Shown here piece after piece: positions 13,001-24,200 of a stretch of DNA of 64,000 nucleotides. Position 1 is the stretch's first letter; each line of letters starts with the position of its first letter. Source of the stretch: JBAZHE01 sp964547855. Lineage in GTDB: Bacteria; Patescibacteriota; Patescibacteriia; Patescibacteriales; WJLG01. The notes beneath the pieces were generated by a model, which worked only from the letters and a program-made list of their open reading frames with translations, was not told where the DNA came from and ran no database searches. Made by a program: the position numbers and the translations under genes. The stretch covers positions 62,001 through 126,000 of the forward strand of contig CAZJPG010000001.1 in NCBI GenBank assembly GCA_964547855.1. Direction: 5' to 3'.

Positions 13001-16000
13001 CAACCCTTAGTCGAGGTTTGAAGCTCGGCGTCAGCTAATGATTTATTACCGTAGAGGTCGTAGGCATAGATATTGAACACATAGAATGACCCGGTCGTTA
13101 GGCCGCTGATAGTGGTATTGGTCGTCGAGTTGAAAGTACGCGAAGACAGGTCGGCATCAGACGACGAACCCCACAGAGAATCACTTTCGGTCACACCGGA
13201 AGTTCCTAGCTTATAGAACATTTTATACTCCTGGAAATTAGTCTCGGTCGAGGCCAATCCGAAGTTGATGACCAAGGAGTTATTGTTGCGCTGATTTACT
13301 GTTAGGTTTCCTGGAGTGGTCGGAGCGGCATTATCAATGGTTAGAGTGGTGGTGGCCACCGAGGACATGCCACCATCATAAACAGTGAATCTCAAACAAT
13401 AGACCTCGTCACCGGAAGGAACATCGCTTTTAGACAACCAATCGAAATTTACAGTATTAGAACCCAATGAAGTCATTATCCATCCAGTCGAAGAGCCAAC
13501 TTGATATGACTCTTGATTGTCGACCTTGGGATAGCCAAAATCCGCATCAATATTAGCATCGTTACTATCTATAGTGGCGCTATTGGACGATCCGTGGCAA
13601 AGATCATTACTATCATATTCAATTCTAACTCTCAACTGATCGTTGTCGTCAGGATCGTCGATCTCAGTCGAAATATCGACCCTTCCAGTGCCATCCGTCC
13701 TTTGTGCCGCCGAATTCAAAGAGATCGTCGGCGGATTATTATTTCCTGTTTTCTCGTAAGTGACAGTGGAACTAGATTTATTACCAGCGGCATCGTAAGC
13801 ATAAATAGCAAAGCTATACCAAGTATTAGAATCAAGTCCTGTTATGGTCGTGCTGGCCTTACCACCATAATTGGCGTAAACCAAACTTGGGTCGGAAGAT
13901 GAGCCCCATAGAGTAGAGTTAGTCTCTAGGACAGCGGTGGAAGAACCCGTGTGGTAATAGACTTTATACTCGGAAAAATTTGTTTCAACGGATTGAGAAC
14001 CAAAGACCAATTCCATATAAAAAGTCGAGGAAGCGTAAGGAGTCAATGGCCCTGGAGCGGTCGGTTTTGTGGCATCGACACGAAAATTAGGTGTCGTAAC
14101 ATTAAAAGGCCACCAATTAGAGCACCCTCTCATGTCGCAAGCTATAGCTTGCCATTTATATAATCCATCTGGTAAATTAGAGATTTTTACAAAGTCACCT
14201 GAGTACACGTCATTAAAGAATTCTTGAGATCCCAAAGAGACGCTTGGATCGTTGTCGGAATATTTCCTTGATTGAACAGCACCCCAAAGGTTGTTCTCGT
14301 CTCCGCCACCAGCCACATCGACATCTTCATATATCACATAGAACGGTAAATCACCGACTGAAGAAACATGCGAGCCAGCATTAACATAAGCAGTGTCTCC
14401 GTCTGTGCCAAAATAAGCCTTGCCAGGATAATCGCCAGTCCCGTCGCAAGAGGTCGAGGCCACAAAAGAATTATTCTCATCATAAAGGTTCAAAACCATG
14501 GCTGGTGTTTCTGGGGCACAGACTATCGCTAAATAAGCAGCGGTCGTTGGAACGTAGTAGCTGGAGGAAAATTCTTTAAACGGCAAGAAAACAGTCGACT
14601 CATTACCATCCCCATCACCCTGCTGGATGGCGCCAATGGGATAATTAGAACCGGAAAGTCTAACGCCATTATTCGTTCCCGCACCTTCGGCGGTCGATGG
14701 ACAAACCGGACTGACATTGGCTACTCCCCTGCTTTGACCAGTGGCCGACCCAGAAGTATTGTTAGAACAATATATATTGTATGCCGTTCCATCGTCCAAA
14801 TGGCCGATACGGAAAGCTCCAGACCTTATACCATAAAGATCTAAAACAGTTGCCGGATATCCGACATAAGAATCAGCATCGCTGGAATGCGAGTGGAACA
14901 TCATTAAGAATTTTTCCGAACTCTCTATTTCAGCCGAATTGGTGGTGTCATAATTAAAATCGGACACGCTGTCAGGGCTCAAGCTCAAAGTCATCGTCGG
15001 CGTAACGGCCGTGCCATCATAAAAATTTATCGTGGCCGGATTCCAAACCGGAGTCACGTAAGACTCATTCTCCGTTTGTCTGGCCGATGGCTGAACAAAG
15101 GCTGTGCCAGCAAATGATATCGGTGTCAAAGCATCAAGATTACTGTGATTGATCAATTTAGCGTTCACTGGTCCAGAGGCATAAACAGTCGAAGTGGCTT
15201 TTATGTTAGTCGTATAATCGACATATTCTCCGGCGTTAAGAGTTACAGGAAGATTAGTATCAAGACTCACCTCATTGCCATCAACAAGACTCATGACCCT
15301 GACATTCAACCCAGACTCCCAAGACATGACATACATTATTTCCTGGCGATTGCCATAAGTAAAAGCAGCATTAGGATCAGAGGCGCTATTGGCCGTTGGG
15401 TTACCATAATAAAGATAGATCGGAGTATTTAGGCCAGACATCAATCTGTCTACCTGCACCCATATCCTGGCTTCTGGTTCTGTTCCCGTGGCAAAATACT
15501 GAACCCAAAAATCCAATTCTTGATTACCCGATGACACGAAGCGAATATCTTGTCCGCCATCACGAACATGATCCCAAAAACCTGGAGTGGTCGAAGATAT
15601 ATCTATATAAACCTGATATTCGGCCAAGTTTTCCGTATTAGAGGAATTGTCGATATTTATCGGCAATCTATAAGGCCAACTCTCTGACCACCAAAAACTA
15701 GAAGTCCAAACCTTCGAAGAACAAGTGGAAAAATCATCGCCATTATAACAGACCGAGGTGGGGGTAGACGTTGGGACTGTGAAAGATTGGGAATTCTCGA
15801 TCAATTGATAGTAGATGGATATTGGGTCTCCATCGATGTCCGACGAAGAAGCGGTCAAATTGACATCACGATAGATCGTCCAGTCTCGATTGACTATCGC
15901 TGGAGAAGAAGTGGATGGCCCGTATTGATTAAGAGAGGAAACGGAAGTTGGCTGCCCTCTGGTATGCGCTTGCAACTCTAAAGACGATGACGATTTATTG

Positions 16001-19000
16001 CCATATATATCATAGGCATAAATGTTAAAGACATAATTCGTTCCTACGCTCAAAGGAGATATTGTCGTATACGGACTACCGTTATAAATTCTGGACGACA
16101 AATTGACATCAGAGGACGACCCCCAAAGCGAATCATTTTCGGTCACGCCAGAAGTGCCAGCTTTATAGAATATCTTATACTCGGCAAAATTGCTTTCAAT
16201 AGAAGAGTTGCTAAAAGACAAAGACAATTCATCGACAAAATAAAGATAAAGACCAAGATTGCCAGGGGCGGTCGGAGCGGCATTGTCCACCAAGATCGAA
16301 CTCGTAGCAGAGCTTGTGGCCGCGCCATCGAAGACGGTGAATTTCAAACAATAGGCCCCATCACCAGAAGGTATATCCAATTTAGTCAGCCAATCAAAAT
16401 TAATGGTATTCGCACCGGAATTGGTCAATATATAACCAGAGGAAGAACCGACTTGATAATACTCGCTATTATCGATCTTTGGGTCGCCAAAAATCGCAGT
16501 GGTGCTGGCATCGGCACTATTAAGAGTCGCCTTTACCCCTCCAGAATGACAATACACATCGCTATAATAGTCGACCTTAGCCCGAACATCATTATAATCG
16601 ATATCATTGACCGTCAAGGATATGTCGACAGCGCCGCTAGCATCGACTTTCTGTGCCAAAGAATTAATGGCGACCTCTGGGGCAGTATTAAATAAAGTTT
16701 TTTCTATTAATACGGAAGAGCTAGCTTTGTTGCCAGCCAAATCATAGGCATAAATAGCAAAACTATACCAAGTATCAGGAATTAAATTATCTATCGTAGT
16801 AGTAGCTTTACCGGAAAAATTTATAGAAGACAAAGAGGAATCTGACGACGAAGACCAAAGCGAAGAGTTGGTCTCAAGCACTGGCGTCGAAGATCCGGTG
16901 TGGTAATAGATCTTATACTCGGCAAAATTATCTTCGGTTACCGCTGAAGGAAAATCAAGTGTGATATTAAATATCTGTACGCTGGTGGTGGCTAAATCTC
17001 CTGGGGTACTTGGCACCACTGTATCGATATTTATGTTCGGTGTCGTAATATTAAAAGAAGACCAATCACTGCATCCATCGTTATCACAAGACAACGCATG
17101 CCACTTATAAGATGAGCTCGGCAAAGAAGTAATGGTTATATATTTAGGCAAAGCAGTCGATTGTTCCGTGCTGGTCGCGAAGAAAGCGGCGTTATTATTC
17201 ATGTTCTTATACTCTGTCGATATCCAAGTAGAGCTGCGGGTAGTCGAGGAAATCCTGACCTCGTCCATGTAACCAGTGAAATAACGCTCGCTGGGACCTG
17301 GACGACCGAAACGCATAGCAGTGTCCCAACCACGAGTGACGGCCGTGCCAGTATCGGAAGCTACAAAAGAACCATCAAGATAGAAGGATCCGGCTGGAGC
17401 GGCATTAAGGTTGGAGAAAGCGGCTACGGCATGATGCCAAGAAGTGGTATCAGTAAAGGCGTTATAGGTTATGACACTGTTGGCTTCGGTGTCGCCAAAA
17501 TACATACCAATATAATTAGGATTGGTGGTATAACCTAAGCTCATGTGCATTTCCTGCCCAGTTCCCCAACCGTTTTGAGAGACGTCTCCTTCCCAAATCA
17601 ACATACTCGACACGGTAGAATCTGCGTCGAACCAAGCTGAAATCGTAAAGTTAGCTATATCGGTGGAGTTTAATTGTGCGGAATCTGTTTGAACATAGTC
17701 ATTGGTAGTGGCATCGAAATAATGGGAATTTCCAAATCCAGCACTTCTGACATCTGGCAATCCACCATTAAAAGTACCCGTATTACCACTAGCCGAATCC
17801 AATAAAGTCCCAGACGATTCGTTAAAATGCCAAACGGTCACATACTCATTAGACCAAACCGAACGACTGCCATAGGTAGCAGTGGCAGCTGGTTGGGCGG
17901 CGGTCGAAGAACCATAATATACATAGAAGTCGGTATCAGTCAGATCAGTCAAAGAGTTGGCCCGGAAATACACCTCACCGGTCTTATTGGTAGTCGAGAC
18001 AGAAACTATTTCCAGCGGCAAACGAGTGCCGGAAGAATTGGTTATAAGCAAGTCTCCTCCGTCGGTCCTCATCTTGGACCAAATCGGATGGTTGACGCCC
18101 AGCTTAGACAAATCAAAATAGACAGGGAAATCGGTCAAATCGGCATCCACTTGAGTGTTGTTGGCGGTTATCTTGGTGCGATATAAATAGTCAGTGTCAT
18201 ACCAATTATAGACATCTCCACCACCCCAAATATTATTAGAGCAAGAACCATAAGCGGTGCCATCGACACAGTAAGAAACAGGGGCAGTAGTGGCGGTAGT
18301 AAAAGAAGACCCATTAGGGATAAATTCGTAATAGACCACTCGGTAGTTATTGTCAGTATCGGTCGAAGTGGCATAAAGATTAATCGTGTTCTGGTTGTAC
18401 CAATAGCCATTAGGCAAGGCCGTGGAAGTCGCCACACCATATTGATTCATCGAGAATGGTTCGGAAGGCCAACCCCTGGTCGAGGTTTGAAGCTCAGCAG
18501 CGGCCGATGATTTGTTGCCGTAGAGGTCGTAGGCGTAGATATTGAGCACATAGAATGACCCGGTCGTTAGGCCGCTGATGGTGGTATTAGTCGTAGAATT
18601 GAAAGTACGCGAAGACAGGTCGGCGTCGGACGACGAGCCCCAGAGAGAATCACTTTCGGTCACGCCGGAGACGGCATTCTTGTAGAATATCTTATACTCC
18701 TGGAAGTTAGCCTCGGTCGAGGCCGATCCAAAATTGACGACCAAAGAATTATTGTTGCGCTGATCGACAGTTAGGTTTCCTGGAGCGCTCGGAGCTGCGT
18801 TATCGATGGTCAGGGTGGTGGTGGCAATAGTTCGCATCGCCCCCCTATTATCGACAGCAACCACGCGCAAACAATACGTGCCATTGCCAGACGGCAAGTC
18901 GCTTTGAGATAGCCAATCGAAATTCACAGTATTATAACCAGACGAGGTCAAAATATATCCAGTCGAAGAACCTATTTGATAATACTCGTCGTTATCGACT

Positions 19001-21126
19001 TTTGGGTCGCCAGAATCAGCGACCGTATTGGCATCGGTAGAGTCTATGCTAGCCTTATTAGGAGTTCCGTGGCATAAGGTGTCAGAAAAATAATCGATTC
19101 GAGCGCGAACCTGATCCTCTCCATCATGATCATAAAAATCGACCGACATATCGACGCGACCAGTGCCATCCGTCCTTTGCGCCGCGGAGTTGAAGTAGCC
19201 CAAAGGCGGACGATTCGTCCTCTCCCAAACATAAGAAGAATTAGACTTATTGCCAGCTAAGTCATAAGCCCAGATATTAAAAGCGTAGGCAGTACCTGTG
19301 GCCAACCCGCTAACCGTGGTATTAGTGGTAGCATTGAAAGTGCGCGAAGACAGGTCGGCGTCTGACGACGAGCCCCAAAGAGTGTCGGTTTCGGTTGGAG
19401 CACTTGTCGTACCGACTCTATAAAATATTTTGTATTCGGCAAAATTGGTTTCAGTTATGGCTGCGGGGAAATTCAGGGTCACGGAATTCGTCGTCGAAGC
19501 CGTTGGGGTTAAAGACCCTGGTGTAGTCGGAAGAGTGACATCGATATTAATGTTGGGGGTCGTGGCATTAAAAACAGTCCAAGCCGACGGACCATCGACC
19601 GCACGACCTAAAACCTGCCATTTATAACTCCCCTCCGGAACCGAAGGTATGCTTATAAATCTAGCTGGCTGAACAAAGGTCCTTTGCGAAGATGTGGCAA
19701 AAAAAGTCTTAGGACTATTTTGATTTTTATATTCCGTGGATAACCAAGTCGATGAACGGGTCGAACTGGAAAGCCTAACTTCGTCCATATCTCCGTTAAA
19801 GTCCTCATTAGGGTTAACGTCAGATGATATGCGGCGACCCAAGAAAAGATTCCAAGTGTTAGTATCGGCGGTATTGCTAGTATTATAGTTTCCAGTTAGA
19901 GGAACTGAGGTGTTATTGATATAGATGGCCTTGGTGTTAGAAGAGTCTATGCGACTAAAAACAAGGTTGTTCCATGCCCCAGAAGTTACAGTATTGCCAG
20001 CTGTAGCACTCTGCCAATCGCAAGCATAACCGACTAAAATCGGGATAAGACCGTTTCCAGCGGCTCCAGCATTATTAGTGAAGAAAAATTGTTTCTCATT
20101 AGAGCTCCAAGTCGTATCATTAGTGCCTTTAGACATAAGAGCACCAGCCGTGGTGTCAGTTGGCCTGACCCAGAAACTAGCAGTGAAATTAGAGTTACCG
20201 AAATCGATAGTATTGGATCCGAACACGCCCATGTCTATATAATCACCAGCTCCATCAAAGGCTATCGATCCGCCCAGCTTACCAGTGGCGTAGTTCGTTG
20301 GGTTACCGGAGTATGTACCATTATGAGCATTACCCGTAGAATCACCAATACTAGTAATACTGCTCAAATGCCAAACCGCCTCGAAGCCATTGGTCCAAAC
20401 GGCGTTGCGTCCATAGGCAGCGGTGACAGCCGGTTGAGCGGCGGTAGAAGATCCGTAATACAACCAAAAATAAGTACTAGTCGAATTTTCGATCAAATCG
20501 GCTTTAAAATAAACTTCACCGGTCTTATTAGTGGTTGATACTGAAACGATCTCGACCGGCAATCTGGTTCCATCGTTATTAGTCACTAAAATATCACCGC
20601 CAGTTGTCTGGACGTTGCTCCAAAAACTATGGTTAACGCCTAAAACCGATAGATCCAAATAAACCGGGAAGTTAGTGAAATCACCATCCACCTGACCATC
20701 TAAAGCCGTCAAACGAGTGCGATATTTATAACTGGAGTTAAACCACTTAGTCGAAGAGGCTGTGGTGTTGCGCCAAACCTTCGAAGTACAGGAATTGTAT
20801 GGGGTATTATTTTCACAAGCATTGGCCGGCTGATCGGTAGAAGTCAAAAGGGACGAGGCGTTAGCGATAAATTGATAATACAAATCGACGTTGTTTTTAT
20901 CCACGTCAGACGAAGTGGCGTAAAGATGGACAGTTTGAGTGTTTATCCAAGATTGGTTGGGGTAATTCGACCCAGTCGTCGTGGCCGCACCGTATTGTCC
21001 AAGACTTGAAGGATTAGCTGGCACGGCGGCAATGGCGATCCAAACACCGACGAATAGCAAAAAACCGACGGCCAAGGCCGCTGTTAGAAGAGTTTTTTTA
21101 TTCGTATTGGTGAAAAACTTAAACAT
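4033..21126 (-). CDS. Giant secreted DUF2341/LamG/FN3-like modular surface protein (N-terminal ~5700 residues)
   Basis: This is probably an extracellular adhesin or surface-layer-like protein; the substrate is unknown. Residues 1-35 form a signal peptide (two Lys, then a hydrophobic stretch ending AIAAVPA). There are six DUF2341-type modules, near residues 130-230, 975-1080, 1810-1915, 2790-2905, 4510-4620 and 5340-5450, recognisable by GGDILVTN/GGDLLITN and YYGSSTAAQP. Most are followed by LamG-like jelly rolls (VWHLSE..., MDEVRISS). FN3-like blocks (TPGxL, YKIFYK, AYDLAGNKSSS) and ~135-residue AAQRTDG...YCLRL blocks alternate between them. Residues ~3435-4315 hold eight tandem repeats. The section before the gap resembles a PA14-type insert. 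The start is supported by AAGGGG 10 nt upstream. The gene follows the 1989-aa protein by 110 bp, so co-transcription is likely. The apparent stop at 3985 is a gap artefact; the protein continues to base 1. Confidence 0.88.
8178..10820 (-). repeat. Eight tandem ~330-bp coding repeats in the giant gene
   Basis: The period is about 332 bp (111 residues). Seven units are well conserved and one, first in coding order, is divergent. Each unit opens with PTISSVxFxPTSG, continues with LRIG...ITITAG and NGKDVxxTFxxLGGGQYRVxYTV, then DANDLPVSL and YTTADAANRPGVDA. On the plus strand the unit boundary shows as a GCATCGACGCCAGGGCGATT-like string near 8190, 8520, 8860, 9185, 9518, 9850, 10182 and 10513. 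The repeats look like bacterial Ig-like folds. Confidence 0.9.
12415..13510 (-). repeat. Copy A of a ~1.1-kb internal direct repeat
   Basis: It matches 17885-18985 at an almost constant offset of about 5470 bp, with only scattered differences by eye. It covers the end of a DUF2341 module, the N-terminal-type YCxDGTAYGSCSNNIWG block and the following FN3-like block, so part of the giant gene arose by segmental duplication. The intervening LamG modules differ between the copies. Confidence 0.75.
17885..18985 (-). repeat. Copy B of the ~1.1-kb internal direct repeat
   Basis: Partner of 12415-13510. The match begins at a GGTTG(A/G)GCGGCGGTCGAAGA string in both copies and fades after about 1.1 kb. 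Most differences fall at third codon positions, as expected for a duplication that has since evolved under protein-level constraint. Confidence 0.75.
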
Positions 21127-21236
21127 TTAACTATTTCCCCTTGTTTCTAAATCTCAAATTTACGAACCATGCCATTCTTTTATGTGGACAGGATCCAAAT
21201 CTTACTAGAGCAAGTTACTCTTAATTCTTAATTGAA

Positions 21237-24200
21237 CTATCCTCCGCCATCGTCATTTCTCCATCGATAATGGATTTGATCGAGCCAAGTCTTTCTGACC
21301 TGGAAAATATCAGGATAAGTATCCTCGTCTGTGTGAACAGGAATGTCGGTGTCAGATGAATAAAGTTGCGCGGAATAATCAGTCGAAGTAGCGACAAAAT
21401 TCTTACTAAAGATCAATTTGAAATAAAGATAGCAGGTCCCGTCCGAACAGTCTGAATAACTTGATCCGTCGACCGAAGCCATGCTATTAGCATCGGTCCC
21501 CACTTCAGAGAAATCATCGCCCGCCCTGTCCCACTTAAATTGCAAATCATCGAATGGCGCGGAATTATCACTGGAATTAGCCATGCGCAATATCACATAA
21601 TCAAGGGCGCCCCATCCATCACTGTCTTGCACCTGGGCGCGGAAAGTGAAAATTCCATCGGCCACAGCTATATTAGTAGAAGTCCCTAATGATTGCGGAT
21701 CCATGAAAACTAAACCCTTATTGGTTACGATGCCATCGGTCGATCCAGTCACTTCAGTAGACGACGTCTTGTTACCGTAGGCGTCATAAGCCCAAAGATT
21801 AAAGACATAATTACTCCCCTGCACTAGACCAGTGACCATAGTAGACGTGGCGCCACCAAAATCATAGGCATCCAAGTAAACTGAATCATGTTCATCATTG
21901 GCCTTGGTCACACCCGAAGTGCCAAGTTTGTAAAAGATCTTATAAGCATTCGATCCTGGCTCGCTATCATCTACGGCACGCTGTGAATATGGTAAAGATA
22001 AAAGTATTGAATCATAGGCGGTATCGATTATAGCCATATTGCCAGCTGCCTGTGGAGGGGCATTATCTATCGAGATCGTGGTAGTAGCCGGGATTAACTG
22101 ATCATCAGAACCGTCGTTCGCGGTCAATCGTAAGCAATAAGTACCAGTGGCCAGCCCCACATCATCCTTAGACAGCCAGCTAAAACTGACAGTATTAGGT
22201 CCGGCCGATGTCAGTATAAAGAATGATGTAGTACCGATTTGATAAGATTCATTATTATCGGCCTGAACAGAACCGAAACTAGAAACGATACTTGTCAGAT
22301 CAATAGTATTTTTAGAAGGAGAGGAAAAATCACAATGTCCACTACCAGGATAAACCGAATACTCCAGCTTAGCGCGCACAGTATTATCATCATTGGCGTC
22401 ATCGACCTCTATCGATACATTAACCGAACCAGAGCCATCAGTTTCCTGTGTGACAGAATTGAAATAAGCTATCGGCGCATCATTGGCTATCACCTGCAGG
22501 GGCGATGTCGAGCTGGCCTTATTTCCATTATCGTCATAAGCAAAAATATTGAACACATAAATAAGACCTGATGTCAGTCCAGTAACGGTAGTAGTCGCCG
22601 CACCGTTAAATTCAATATTCGACAGGTTAGCATCGGACGACGAACCCCAAGCGTAATCATTTTCGGTCACAGGATTGCCGTCATACACCTTGTAAAATAT
22701 CTTATACTCTGAAAAATGATTTTCTGTACTAGTAGCTCCCAAATCCAGAGAGGCTGTACTTCCAGTCTTACGAGACAACGTCAAAGGTCCTGGCATGGTC
22801 GGAGCCACATTGTCTATAGCTAAAGACGTCGTCGCTGGAACAGTTTGATCGTTTAATTGATCGTTAGCCGTCAATTTCAAACAATAAGTCGCATCGGCAT
22901 TAGGAATATCCGCCTTAGAGTCCCAAGACAGCAGAACCGTATTAGTTCCAGATGCTGTCTTGATCCAACCAGTCGACGTTCCGATCTGATAAGTATCTTT
23001 GATGTTAATTTTTGGATCTCCGAAGTCAGCGGTAGTGGAAGCATCAGTCTCGGACAAGGTCGGTCGAAGCGGAGAGCCATGACAATTGGCATCGGCATAA
23101 TATTCCAATTTAGCTCGGCAATCATCATTGGTGGAGTCGTCTATTTCAATGGAAACATCTACTCGTCCAGTGCCGTTAACCTTAAGGGAGGCCGAATTGA
23201 AGGAACCAGTTGGTGGCCCCTTGATCTCGTGAGCACCAAAAGAAAGCAACGGTGCAGGATAGGCATATTTACGAGCTTGGACAGCACCCCAAAGGTTTGT
23301 CTCGTCACCACCGGCATAACCAGTAGCTTCTATGTCTTCATAATAGACGCCGAAAGGTTTTCCAGAAGAAGAGAAGATGCGCGATCCAGCCTGATACGAC
23401 AAAGCATCATCAGCACCAAAGCGAACCATGCCAGGATAACGTCCGCTTTGTGGCGTGCAAGTAGAGCTAGCGACAAAATAATTATCTTGATCATAGACAT
23501 TGATCACAAGCGTTCCGGTCTCTGGAGAACAAACGACATCCACATAAGCGGCATCGGTCGGTAACATATACTCCGAATTGAACTCTCGAAAAGGCAAGAA
23601 CATAGTTTCCTGACGTCCATCGCTATCGTCTTGTTGTATAGACGATAAGGAACCGCTCTTGATATCAAGTCTAACGGCATTACCATTGCCCTCTACTCCA
23701 CCAGAACAAGTAGTATTGTTCTGTCTTGACCCAGCGGCCATATTAGAGACAGAAGAAGAAGCTCGCGACGAGCACAAAATGTCAAAGGACGAAAGACTAT
23801 GAGCAGCGATAATGTTGTACTGCGACTTGACACCAAAGAGATCTTCGCCGGTCGGCGGATAAGCCACAATGCCATCACCAGGGAAGTTAGTCGTTAAAGA
23901 GACTAGGACTGGGGCAGTGACTGAAATAATGGCCAAAGAATCAGTGGCAATGCTATTGATCACTGTCCTTGAATGACCGGAGACTATCGACTGTTGCCAT
24001 TCCTGACTAGCCCCATCATACAAAGTCACAGTGGCATCGGACAGCACCGGCAAAAAATTAAATATCTCTAGGTCGCGATCGAATGGCAAAGTAAAATCTG
24101 TAGCCGCAAAAGATATCGGCGCGGCTGGCGGCGTAGCTGGACCACCTGAAACCTTAACGGCGATAGGTCCCTTGGCGCTGATCGTCGAGGAAGCGGTATA

